Source: JAAFIP01 sp043777795 (GTDB lineage: Bacteria; Pseudomonadota; Gammaproteobacteria; Burkholderiales; Burkholderiaceae_C). From it: a stretch of DNA of 21,445 nt. The stretch covers positions 1-21,445 of the forward strand of contig JAYWHJ010000247.1 of the NCBI GenBank assembly GCA_043777795.1. The letters are read 5' to 3'. The translations under genes and the position numbers were made by a program. The notes beneath the pieces are model-generated. The model saw nothing but the letters and a program-made list of their open reading frames with translations, was not told the DNA's origin and searched no databases. Within the stretch, counting starts at the first letter, position 1, and each line of letters starts with the position of its first letter. This document shows, piece by piece, positions 1-6,760 of the stretch.

Positions 1-2
1 GC

Positions 3-1043
3 GCGCAAGACGAGGTGGTATTTGACGGGGCATCCTTTGTTTTAAACGCCGATGGCTCGTTGGCTGGCAATGCGCCTAGTTTTGTCGAAGACAGCTTTAT
101 TTTTGAAGTAAAGCGGCCTGTAGACCAACAAAATAATGCGGGAACAGCTATAGAAATAATAGCTACAAAGCAGCCCCAGCGTAGCGATGAGGCTGACTTG
201 TGGGACGCTTTGGTGATGGGCGTGCGCGACTACGTGGGTAAAAACGGCTTTCCCAGCATCTTGCTGGGCCTCTCGGGCGGTATCGACTCGGCTCTGGTAT
301 TGGCCATTGCAGTAGACGCACTGGGCAAAGACAAGGTGCGTACCGTGATGATGCCCAGCCCCTACACCGCAGACATCAGCTGGATCGACGCGCGCGAGAT
401 GGCCAAGCGCATGGGTGTGCGCTACGACGAGATCTCCATCGTGCCCGAGTTTGAAGCCTTTAAGGCCTCTCTGGCGGGCGAGTTCAAGGGGCTGGCAGAG
501 GACGCGACCGAGGAAAATATCCAAGCCCGCATACGTGGCACTTTGCTTATGGCGCTGAGCAACAAGTTTGGCTCGATCGTGCTCACCACCGGCAACAAGA
601 GCGAAATGGCCACTGGCTATTGCACCCTGTATGGCGACATGGCAGGCGGCTTTGCGGTCATCAAAGACGTGGCTAAAACCGCGGTGTTCAAGCTGGCCTG
701 GTGGCGTAACGCGCATGACCCATATGGCACCTGTGTCAACCCGATTCCCGAGCGCATCATCACCCGCCCGCCCAGCGCTGAGCTCAGAGCCGACCAAAAA
801 GACCAAGACAGCCTGCCACCCTACGAGGTGCTGGACGCGATTTTGGAGCGCTATATGGAAAACGACCAAAGCATCGAAGAAATCATTGCCGCAGGCTTTG
901 ATAAAGCCGACGTTGAGCGCGTCACCCGTTTGATCAAAATCAACGAATACAAACGCCGTCAGGCACCGGTGGGTATCAGGGTGACCCATAGGAGCTTCGG
1001 TAAGGATTGGCGGTATCCTATAACTTCCAAATTTTGGGCTTAG
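3..1043 (+). CDS. nadE: Glutamine-dependent NAD(+) synthetase, C-terminal part (5' end outside window)
   Basis: The last enzyme of NAD synthesis, converting deamido-NAD to NAD with ATP and glutamine-derived ammonia in the cytoplasm. The reading frame is open to the left edge (A-Q-D-E-V-V-F-D-G-A-S-F), so this is not a start; the family is usually about 540-560 residues, so roughly 200 residues of the N-terminal nitrilase-type glutaminase domain are missing. What is visible is the end of that domain, a linker, then the synthetase domain with the ATP-pyrophosphatase P-loop SGGIDS at nt 273-290, the TTGNKSE segment and YGDMAGG. The end VTHRSFGKDWRYPITSKF is typical of the family. A glnB-type PII gene follows, an order common in Burkholderiales, but here a palindromic element separates the two. 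Identification is firm; only the truncation by the window edge limits it. Confidence 0.96.
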   Translation, partial: AQDEVVFDGASFVLNADGSLAGNAPSFVEDSFIFEVKRPVDQQNNAGTAIEIIATKQPQRSDEADLWDALVMGVRDYVGKNGFPSILLGLSGGIDSALVLAIAVDALGKDKVRTVMMPSPYTADISWIDAREMAKRMGVRYDEISIVPEFEAFKASLAGEFKGLAEDATEENIQARIRGTLLMALSNKFGSIVLTTGNKSEMATGYCTLYGDMAGGFAVIKDVAKTAVFKLAWWRNAHDPYGTCVNPIPERIITRPPSAELRADQKDQDSLPPYEVLDAILERYMENDQSIEEIIAAGFDKADVERVTRLIKINEYKRRQAPVGIRVTHRSFGKDWRYPITSKFWA

Positions 1044-1053
1044 GCTTCAAGAT

Positions 1054-1253
1054 GGGGAGGAAGAGGGGAGTTTGTGAACGCAGAGGGCCCGAAGGATACG
1101 CAAAGGGCACAAAAAAGAAAATACGAAAATGACACAAAAGGAAGAGAATTTTTATTTTTGAATTTGCTGCATTTCGAATTTAATTTTGGTATTCTTTTTC
1201 TTTGACCTCTTTTGCGCCCTCTGCGTTCATAAACTTCCCTCTTCCAATCCCCC
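1054..1253. repeat. Large imperfect palindromic element, copy 1 (nadE-glnB gap)
   Basis: The gap between nadE and glnB is almost filled by an inverted repeat. The left arm starts GGGGAGGAAGAGGGGAGTTT (1054 onward) and runs into GAACGCAGAGGG (from 1076). The right arm ends with the complement CCCTCTGCGTTC (to 1228) followed by CTTCCCTCTTCC and CCCCC. The middle is A-rich then T-rich. Related copies lie at 8591-8772 and 9381-9580. The core, from GAACG to CGTTC, is 153 bp. It contains no gene. It may be a MITE-like or REP-like element; no transposase is present here. Confidence 0.85.
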
Positions 1254-1283
1254 TGAATTAGTTATTAAAGCGAGACTAAAGAC

Positions 1284-1622
1284 ATGAAACAAATCACCGC
1301 CATCATCAAACCCTTCAAACTGGAAGAAGTCCGCGAAGCCCTAGCCGACTGTGGCGTGACGGGTCTGACGGTCACCGAGGTCAAAGGTTTTGGCCGCCAA
1401 AAAGGTCATACCGAGCTTTACCGGGGCGCCGAGTATGTGGTGGACTTTTTGCCGAAGGTTAAAGTCGAAGTGACCGTAAAAACCGTGGACGTCGACCGCT
1501 GCGTGGAGGCGATTGTGAAGGCCGCCCGTACCGGGAAGATTGGCGATGGCAAGATATTTGTCACCAGCGTAGAGCGCGTAGTGCGCATCCGTACTGGTGA
1601 AGAAGACGAAGCAGCGGTTTAG
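1284..1622 (+). CDS. glnB: Nitrogen regulatory protein PII
   Basis: A small trimeric signal protein that senses 2-oxoglutarate, ATP/ADP and, through GlnD, glutamine, and controls glutamine synthetase adenylylation and NtrB/NtrC. At 112 residues it has the standard PII length. It opens with MKQITAIIKPFKLEEVREAL, has the T-loop KGHTELYRGAEYVVDFLPK with the uridylylation target Tyr51, and has the later signature TGKIGDGKIFV. The closing VRIRTGE is also typical. No amtB gene follows, and nadE lies upstream, which favours GlnB over the amtB-linked paralogue GlnK; sequence alone does not settle this. The start ATG is preceded by a modest AAAG ribosome-binding site. The palindromic element lies just upstream, ending about 30 bp before the start. 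Confidence 0.95.
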   Translation: MKQITAIIKPFKLEEVREALADCGVTGLTVTEVKGFGRQKGHTELYRGAEYVVDFLPKVKVEVTVKTVDVDRCVEAIVKAARTGKIGDGKIFVTSVERVVRIRTGEEDEAAV

Positions 1623-1634
1623 CCAATTCGTAGC

Positions 1635-1662
1635 GGCTTAGACGCAGTTTGTGCGCCAAGCC
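1635..1662 (+). terminator. Possible terminator hairpin after glnB
   Basis: GGCTT (1635-1639) pairs with AAGCC (1658-1662), and inside it CGCA (1643-1646) pairs with TGCG (1652-1655) around a GTTTG loop. The sequence TTTGATCTGTTT follows. It lies between two convergent genes, where a terminator is expected, but the T-run is poor. Confidence 0.35.
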
Positions 1663-1672
1663 TTTGATCTGT

Positions 1673-2803
1673 TTACACCCGTACGCGGCCGTCGCCCGTC
1701 AACATCGAGAGTTGCACAAAACTCGATGCCACGTGGTCAGTGGACGACAGCGATACCGCAAAGCCGCCATAGGACTGGTTGCCGATAGCCTCCAAGCCAC
1801 TGATCAAAGCGTCGCGCGATGTTTTACCACCCGCATTTCGCAAGCCATCCGCCACCATGCGCGCGGCCAGATAGCCCTCTAGACTGGAATAATTGGCTGT
1901 TGCACCTTTGCCATAGGCTTTGATCGCGTCGTTGTATTCACGGCCAATGCCCGTGGCCAAGCTGCTAGGCGCGGGCACTACCTGCGACACCACCACACCT
2001 GCACCTTCTTTGCCCAGCTCATCGGCCAAGGCCTGGGTGCCAACAAACGACACGTTAAAAAAGGTACCGCCAAACGTGGCCTTACGCGCCTCGCGAATGA
2101 ACGCGGCGCAAGACTTGTAGGCGCTGACCTGCACAATCGCATCCGGCCCAGCGGCGACTAAAGTCTTGACTGCAGCGGCGACGTCCACCGAATTACGCTC
2201 TACCGTGGCCAGGGCGACAGGCTTGAGCCCCTCTTTGTCCAAGGCCTTGGTCACGCCACTCAAACCCGCTCTGCCATACGCATCGTTTTGGTAAAAAACG
2301 GCAATCTTTTTCAAACCCAAATTGTGCAGCTGCTTCACGATCAGCGCGGTTTCGTCGTCATACGATGCGCGCAGATGGAAGGCCATTTTATTCATGGGCT
2401 CGCGCAAGCTCATGGCCCCGGTGAAGGGCGCGATAAATGGCACTCGCTCTTGGGTGGCAACGGGCAGGGCTGCCAAGCTGGTAGGTGTACCAATGTAGCC
2501 AAACAAGGCAAACGCATCTTGTGCAATCAGTTTGCGCGTATTCTCAGCGCAGCGGTCAGGCTCGTATCCGTCGTCCATGGCGAGCAGTTCAATGGGCCTG
2601 CGGTTGATGCCGCCACGCGCATTGATCTGCTCAAAATACACTTTCGCGCCAGCGTTGAACTGGATGCCCAACTGCGCCGCAGCGCCGGTGAACGGCGCAG
2701 ATTGGCCCAAAACTATCTTGGCCTCTGACTGGGCTTGGGCGGTTTGAAAACCAGCTACCACAGTAGCGGATGAAAATACTGAAAAAGTTCTACGGCTTAG
2801 CAT
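1673..2803 (-). CDS. ABC transporter substrate-binding protein, branched-chain amino acid (LivK) type
   Basis: A periplasmic binding protein of the Leu/Ile/Val-binding family (Peripla_BP_6 fold), 376 residues. The N-terminus MLSRRTFSVFSSATVVAGF followed by AQAQ is a signal peptide with an SRRTF motif, so Tat export is possible; cleavage is likely near residue 24. The mature start KIVLGQSAPFTGAAAQLG and the later GINRRPIELLAMDDGY are typical of the family. There are no permease or ATPase genes (livHMGF) beside it, so it is an orphan binding protein whose partner must be elsewhere. The ligand cannot be told from sequence; many such orphans bind amides, aromatic acids or urea rather than Leu/Ile/Val. 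It is convergent with glnB. The ribosome-binding site is weak. Confidence 0.88.
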   Translation of the reverse strand: MLSRRTFSVFSSATVVAGFQTAQAQSEAKIVLGQSAPFTGAAAQLGIQFNAGAKVYFEQINARGGINRRPIELLAMDDGYEPDRCAENTRKLIAQDAFALFGYIGTPTSLAALPVATQERVPFIAPFTGAMSLREPMNKMAFHLRASYDDETALIVKQLHNLGLKKIAVFYQNDAYGRAGLSGVTKALDKEGLKPVALATVERNSVDVAAAVKTLVAAGPDAIVQVSAYKSCAAFIREARKATFGGTFFNVSFVGTQALADELGKEGAGVVVSQVVPAPSSLATGIGREYNDAIKAYGKGATANYSSLEGYLAARMVADGLRNAGGKTSRDALISGLEAIGNQSYGGFAVSLSSTDHVASSFVQLSMLTGDGRVRV

Positions 2804-2875
2804 AAATTAGTTCTAATATCGTGAAATAGGTACGATTTAAAATATAAGTGTAGCGGATCCGTCACACAGGTCGTA

Positions 2876-2917
2876 GCTCGATTTCCCTAAATAAGGAAAA
2901 AAGTTTACTAATCGAGC
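2876..2917 (-). terminator. Inverted repeat at the 3' end of the LOG-family gene
   Basis: GCTCGATT (2876-2883) is the perfect complement of AATCGAGC (2910-2917), and TTCC/GGAA pairs inside. The hairpin begins within the last codons of the leftward gene ending at 2908. No T-run follows in the leftward direction, so intrinsic termination is uncertain. Confidence 0.25.
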
Positions 2918-3492
2918 GCGCGTGACTCCGGGTTCATGCCAGCCGCCTCGATCAGGTGCGCGCACAGAGATTCGGCCTCGGACTCCACCTGCACCATGTC
3001 CATTTGCCAGTCGCTCACAAAACCTTCGCCCACTGAAGTTTGCAGAAATTCGGTGAGCTTGTCGTAGTAACCGTTCAGATTGAGCAGTCCAATCGGTTTG
3101 TCCAGGTAGCCCAGTTGTTTGAGCGTCCAGATCTCAAAAAATTCTTCAAACGTGCCAATGCCGCCGGGCAATGCGATGAATGCGTCAGCGCGCTCGGCCA
3201 TCATCGCTTTGCGCTCGTGCATGGTGTCCACCACATGCAGCTCAGTACAGTCGGAGTTGGCCCATTCGCGCTCGACCATGCCCTTGGGAATAATGCCCAC
3301 TACCGAGCCGCCCGCCTCCAGTGTGGCTTGCGCCACGATGCCCATGAGGCCGTTTTTTCCACCGCCGTACACCAGTTGACCGCCATGGCTACCGATCCAA
3401 CGGCCCACCTCTCCAGCGGCGTAGGCAAACGCGGGTTGCTCACCAGTGCGCGAGCCGCAATACACACACAAGGAAAAAGTAGGCTTGGCCAT
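2908..3492 (-). CDS. LOG-family (TIGR00730) nucleotide 5'-monophosphate phosphoribohydrolase
   Basis: A Rossmann-fold protein of the Lonely Guy / YvdD type. Characterised members hydrolyse cytokinin ribotides or AMP to base and ribose 5-phosphate. With the start chosen here it has 194 residues, the usual size. It begins MAKPTFSLCVYCGSR and shows GGGKNGLMG (about 43-51), the MHERK segment (91-95) and the diagnostic PGGIGTFEE (109-117). A longer frame exists upstream to nt 3552 but would overlap the preceding dgkA gene and adds a family-atypical cysteine-rich start, so I used ATG 3490-3492. That start is 4 bp after the dgkA stop, so the two are probably cotranscribed. Family assignment is strong; the natural substrate is unknown. 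Confidence 0.9.
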   Translation of the reverse strand: MAKPTFSLCVYCGSRTGEQPAFAYAAGEVGRWIGSHGGQLVYGGGKNGLMGIVAQATLEAGGSVVGIIPKGMVEREWANSDCTELHVVDTMHERKAMMAERADAFIALPGGIGTFEEFFEIWTLKQLGYLDKPIGLLNLNGYYDKLTEFLQTSVGEGFVSDWQMDMVQVESEAESLCAHLIEAAGMNPESRALD

Positions 3493-3496
3493 AGGT

Positions 3497-3895
3497 TTAA
3501 ATTCCAAGTCTGTGGTACAGCGCTGCCACCCACACACCAGCGCACAACACAATGCTCAGCAGGACAGCGGCCGAGCCCATGTCTTTGGCGCGCTTGGACA
3601 GGTCGTGCCACTCGGGGCCTATGCGGTCAATCGCCGTTTCAATGCCGGTGTTCAGCAGCTCGGTGATCAGCACCAGCACCACCACAGCCACCAGAACCGC
3701 CACCTCTACCCAGTTGCGCCCCACCCAAAAAGCCGCAGGTAGCAGGACCAAGCTGGCCAAAGCCTCTTGGCGAAAAGCCGTCTCACCCCAGCCGGCATGC
3801 AAGCCGTGCATCGAGTAACCAGTGGCATGCCACATCCGGTTCAGGCCGGTGCGAGATTTTTGAGGATTAACTTCGTCTGAGGATGCTTGCGTCAT
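3497..3895 (-). CDS. dgkA: Diacylglycerol kinase
   Basis: A small integral inner-membrane kinase that phosphorylates diacylglycerol to phosphatidate, recycling lipid released during envelope glycan synthesis. With the start at MTQASSDEV it has 132 residues, close to the E. coli enzyme. The signature ELLNTGIETAIDRIG (79-93) and EWHDLSKRAKDMGSAAVLL follow the family closely, with Glu79, Asn82 and Glu86 matching the catalytic and metal-binding positions. Three membrane segments are visible, about 45-60, 63-80 and 106-126. A GTG start at 3937 would add 14 residues and is less likely. The downstream LOG gene is only 4 bp away. Confidence 0.92.
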   Translation of the reverse strand: MTQASSDEVNPQKSRTGLNRMWHATGYSMHGLHAGWGETAFRQEALASLVLLPAAFWVGRNWVEVAVLVAVVVLVLITELLNTGIETAIDRIGPEWHDLSKRAKDMGSAAVLLSIVLCAGVWVAALYHRLGI

Positions 3896-3952
3896 CCGTA
3901 GATTGTCGCCGAAAGATGGCCTTACTAAACTGGCCACGCCGTGCCCACGGCG

Positions 3953-4465
3953 CTATTTGCTCATTGGCGCGTGGTCGACCAAGCGGGTACCCGCCAACGC
4001 GTCATGCAGCAGCTGGCGCTGGGGGTGAAAACGGCTGAGCAAGGCATAACACAGCACCCAGCCTATGACAATGATGCCCATCTCGCCGCCAGAGAGTTTA
4101 AAAGGAAGCACCGCGGCTAGCGGCGGTAAAAACCATAGCCAGCTCAGGGCGTAGCGGGCGAGGGCGCGCAGTTGGCTGATTTGTCGACCCGCCAAGTCCA
4201 CCACACGAATGTGCCAAGTCTTCATTGCCAAGGTTTGGCCACGGTGCCAAAACCACACAAAGTACACGCCAAAGACTACAAACAAAAAGCCTTGCAGCAA
4301 GGGGTGGCGCGCGTCCATGGCGTTGTGCATTTGGCCTAGCGTGCTGAACAGCCACGTGGCCATAAAGGCCACGGCAAACATCAGCATGCCTTCGTACATC
4401 CAGCAGGCCATACGGCGGCGCAGGCTGGGCGTAGTCATAGAGATGGAACTGGGGTTAGGCTGCAT
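3953..4465 (-). CDS. RDD family membrane protein
   Basis: A multi-pass inner-membrane protein of unknown transport role. From the start MQPNPSSIS it has 170 residues; starts at 4438 (MTTPSLRRR) or 4495 are also possible, and none has a convincing ribosome-binding site. The SLRRRMACWMYEGM segment matches the N-terminal RDD pattern, although Glu takes the place of the first Asp. It is followed by a membrane segment, then a second one (about FLFVVFGVYFVWFWHRGQT), then the conserved KTWHIRVVDLAGRQIS, and two more helices. It ends ALAGTRLV, also typical. In Burkholderiales an RDD gene commonly sits beside the sigma/DUF3619/DUF3106 genes, as here. Confidence 0.85.
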   Translation of the reverse strand: MQPNPSSISMTTPSLRRRMACWMYEGMLMFAVAFMATWLFSTLGQMHNAMDARHPLLQGFLFVVFGVYFVWFWHRGQTLAMKTWHIRVVDLAGRQISQLRALARYALSWLWFLPPLAAVLPFKLSGGEMGIIVIGWVLCYALLSRFHPQRQLLHDALAGTRLVDHAPMSK

Positions 4466-4700
4466 AATGGTATGGTTATTTGCTACGGTATACATAGCCG
4501 CTCCAGCACTACTTTATTGCGCTGCAACGGTTTTATCACGCGATCAATATGCTGTAAAAGCATCGCGATGCAGACAGTAGAAGTGTACGAGTGCTTTGAG
4601 AAACACAAGCGCTTGGGGCCAGGGTGCTGTTTGCTCAGCCTATGCGCAGGCCTCAAAATGTCGTGGCTTTGCTTGCTCATCTAACGCAGTTAAACGCCGC
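4466..4700. other. Non-coding gap between the DUF3106 and RDD genes
   Basis: This 235-bp stretch has no credible gene; the short frames across it lack any coding character. It contains a perfect 12-bp palindrome GCATCGCGATGC (4560-4571) flanked by CTGT and ACAG, which might be a regulator site or hairpin for the leftward RDD gene. No clear terminator follows the DUF3106 stop. Confidence 0.4.
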
Positions 4701-5453
4701 TTACCGTGTGGTTGTGGCGGCCGCATTAGCTGGTTGGCCAGACGGATCCAAGGCCGACACGGTGGCCGAGGTTTTTGGCATGAGGCTGTTGCTGTTTTGC
4801 AGGTGCGGCGCGACGGCAATTTTGCGCGCTGGGGGATTGCTTTGCTGGCCCAGCACTTTGGCGGTGCCAAATTCTGGCGTCGGTGCGTTTTTCAAGGTGT
4901 CGGTAGGCTTCGGGTTGGTGGCCGTACCCACCGTCGTCTTGCCTGAGCTGGCAGCCAGCTTTTTCTTTTCTTCCGGACTGAGAAGTTGGTAGGCTTGCCA
5001 CTGCACCTTGCGCTGCTCGCGGGTTAAGCCATTCGTCAATGCCTGATTTTCGGCAAAGTTGATTCTGGCTTGTGCGCGCTGCTGCGGGCTCAGCGTGGCC
5101 CAGTCGGCCATACGTGCATGCAGCTTGGTTTGCTCGGCGGGTGCAATAGAAGCGTAGTTTCTTGATACTTCCAACCACTTGCTTTTGTGGGCCGCGCTGA
5201 GTGTTTGCCAGTTGGCGGCCAAAGGCTTGAGCGCGGTTTGTTGCTCCGGGCTAAGCTCTTTCCACTCGGGTTTGGTGGTTTTGGCCGCAGTACTTTTAGC
5301 CGCTGTGCTGGGCGCTGCTGCGATGTTACCTGGAGTTACAGGCGCAGCAGTTTGCGCCCACGCGGCCCAGGCTGCGGCCAGCAACCCCAGCGCGAGCGCC
5401 CCTAAGACCACGTTTTTGCGGCCCACCGGCGTGGCGGAGGAACTGGTTGGCAT
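4701..5453 (-). CDS. DUF3106 domain protein, exported, LTxxQ-like repeats
   Basis: A protein of 250 residues and unknown function. An N-terminal hydrophobic stretch (about 13-34) ending AAWAQ looks like a signal peptide or anchor, so the rest is probably periplasmic. The DUF3106 domain (about 62-165) consists of repeated helix starts: LSPEQQTALKPLAANW, IAPAEQTKLHARMADW, LSPQQRAQARINF, LTREQRKVQW and LSPEEKKKL. These resemble the LTxxQ motifs of Spy/CpxP/ZraP periplasmic proteins, though true homology is not shown. The tail after about 170 is low-complexity and rich in T, P, A and N. It starts 12 bp after the DUF3619 stop and belongs to the sigma-factor operon. Confidence 0.85.
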   Translation of the reverse strand: MPTSSSATPVGRKNVVLGALALGLLAAAWAAWAQTAAPVTPGNIAAAPSTAAKSTAAKTTKPEWKELSPEQQTALKPLAANWQTLSAAHKSKWLEVSRNYASIAPAEQTKLHARMADWATLSPQQRAQARINFAENQALTNGLTREQRKVQWQAYQLLSPEEKKKLAASSGKTTVGTATNPKPTDTLKNAPTPEFGTAKVLGQQSNPPARKIAVAPHLQNSNSLMPKTSATVSALDPSGQPANAAATTTR

Positions 5454-5465
5454 GGCTAGCGTGCC

Positions 5466-5894
5466 TTACTGACCTGGAGGGCCGAATTTCAGATACTGGG
5501 CAAAACCGGGATCGGTGTGGGCAGAGGGAGGCAGGTCGTCGGTGAGCAGTTGCACATCGACTTCGGCCAGTTCGCGGGCGCGGTCGTCGCTGGTCATCAC
5601 GTTGACGGCGATTAATCCAGCGGCCAAAGCCAGCAAGGGCAGGGCTGACGCGATGCGGTTAAACCAGTTGAGGCCATCACCGCCGCCCAGCACCAAGGCA
5701 CCGCCGGACATTGAGGTGGTGGATGCAGTGTGGGTTTTGGTTTGCTTTTGGTGCATCGACAAGGCTTGCTGGCGCGCGATGCGCAGGCGCTCGGAAATGT
5801 CGTGGGAGAGAGGCTGGTCGTCCAGGCGGGCGGTGACCTTGAGGCCGAAGCGGTCCAGCAATGCCTCTTGGTGCAATGTCGTGGCGTTTGTCAT
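5466..5894 (-). CDS. DUF3619 family single-pass membrane protein, candidate anti-sigma factor
   Basis: A 142-residue protein with a soluble N-terminal part (1-78, containing LLDRFGLKVTARLDDQ and SERLRIARQQAL), one membrane helix (about 81-99, ALPLLALAAGLIAVNV) and a short acidic C-terminal part (VDVQLLTDDLPPSAHTDPGF). The ending GFAQYLKFGP is characteristic of DUF3619. Its start codon overlaps the sigma-factor stop (ATGA), meaning translational coupling. A cytoplasmic N-terminus, one helix and a gene coupled to an ECF sigma factor are what one expects of an anti-sigma factor, but no known anti-sigma domain is visible; this role is an inference from position and topology. Confidence 0.85.
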   Translation of the reverse strand: MTNATTLHQEALLDRFGLKVTARLDDQPLSHDISERLRIARQQALSMHQKQTKTHTASTTSMSGGALVLGGGDGLNWFNRIASALPLLALAAGLIAVNVMTSDDRARELAEVDVQLLTDDLPPSAHTDPGFAQYLKFGPPGQ

Positions 5895-6457
5895 AGCGAA
5901 ATTCCCTTAGCTTTTAGTGCTTTACTCAGCGCGTGAACCGCTCTAGAACAGTGCGTTTTGACACTGCCTTCGGAGCAACCCATGGCCGCAGCCGTTTCGG
6001 CCACGTCCATCTCCTCCCAGTAACGCATGAGGAAGGCTTCTCGTTGACGTGCTGGCAGTTGTTGAACTTCACCATCTATTTCACGCAAGGTCTGAGCCCG
6101 CTCGGTACTGGTTTGAGCGCTTTCAGTTCCCTCTGAGCTCTCCAGAGCCTCTAAAGTTTCCAGTAAATCAAATTCTCCGTCCTCGCCAGCCACAGAAAAG
6201 TCGCTCATATTGGAAAAAATGGCGTTGCGGGTCTTGCGGCGGCGGAAATAATCGAGGGTGGTATTGGACAAAATACGCTGAAACAGCATGGGCAACTCGG
6301 CCGCAGGTTTGTCAGGGTAGTGCTCGGCCAGCTTGATCATGCTGTCTTGCACAATATCAAGGGCCGCGTCTTCGTCGCGGACGTGGTAAACCGAGCGCTT
6401 GAAGGCGCGTTTTTCAACGCTTTTCAAAAAATCGGATAGTTCTTGCGCGGTAGCCAA
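5891..6457 (-). CDS. ECF-type RNA polymerase sigma factor
   Basis: A 188-residue sigma-70 family protein of the extracytoplasmic-function type. Region 2 (about 12-75) includes HVRDEDAALDIVQDSMIKLAEHY and the LSNTTLDYFRRRKTR stretch. An acidic linker (about 80-123) follows. Region 4 (about 125-183) contains QQLPARQREAFLMRYWEEMD and the recognition helix GCSEGSVKTHCSRA. The start is TTG at 6457: no in-frame ATG lies nearby and the N-terminus MATAQELSDFLKSVEKRAF matches the family well. It heads an operon with DUF3619 and DUF3106. Its target promoters are unknown. It diverges from ilvB across about 300 bp. Confidence 0.93.
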   Translation of the reverse strand: MATAQELSDFLKSVEKRAFKRSVYHVRDEDAALDIVQDSMIKLAEHYPDKPAAELPMLFQRILSNTTLDYFRRRKTRNAIFSNMSDFSVAGEDGEFDLLETLEALESSEGTESAQTSTERAQTLREIDGEVQQLPARQREAFLMRYWEEMDVAETAAAMGCSEGSVKTHCSRAVHALSKALKAKGISL

Positions 6458-6760
6458 GGCTGATAAATGTCTCTGTTGTAATGCTGTCCGGCCTTGCCTC
6501 AGAGCATTCCCGGGATTCGCAAATTATGGCATTTTGGCCGGGCTTTTCAGGTTTTCGCCAGCATTTTTGGTCTCTAACGCGTAAAAATCGCGTCTTGCAG
6601 TGAGATAATTCCCGCTTGCTTGTCAAAACCAGCAAACGGGTTCTGATTCGGGATGCAGTGGCATCTCCATAGTTAGAGCGCTTAAGTCCCGCAACGGCTT
6701 CGCAAGAGCGCGTGAGGGGTAACACTCAGGTTTCGTTAGAGAAACTTTGAAAGGTTGAAT
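6458..6760. promoter_or_regulatory. Divergent intergenic region sigma factor / ilvB with a structured leader
   Basis: A 303-bp gap with no gene. Toward ilvB there is a good hairpin GGGATGC (6650-6656) / GCATCTC (6661-6667) with an AGTG loop, and a second one formed by GCGCTT (6678-6683) and AAGAGCGC (6704-6711). Both would lie in the ilvB 5' leader if transcription starts near the GATAAT at about 6604-6609, which has no good -35 partner. No leader peptide rich in Ile, Val or Leu codons is visible. A GAAAGG ribosome-binding site lies at 6749-6754. Confidence 0.4.

Noticed and set aside
42..989. Long reverse-strand open frame opposite nadE (and similar ones opposite ilvB, ilvC and others)
   Set aside because: The opposite strand encodes a well-recognised protein; the reverse frames are only shadows created by GC-rich codon use and show no family character.
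1649..1882. Short rightward frame after glnB
   Set aside because: It lies inside the reverse-strand binding-protein gene and has no recognisable features.
3493..3552. Longer N-terminus for the LOG-family protein
   Set aside because: It overlaps the end of dgkA and adds a Cys/Trp-rich start foreign to the family; MAKPTFSLCVYCGS is the normal beginning.
6653..6676. Seven-codon frame (MQWHLHS) as an ilvB leader peptide
   Set aside because: It has only one Leu codon and no Ile or Val, has no ribosome-binding site, and lies within a hairpin stem.
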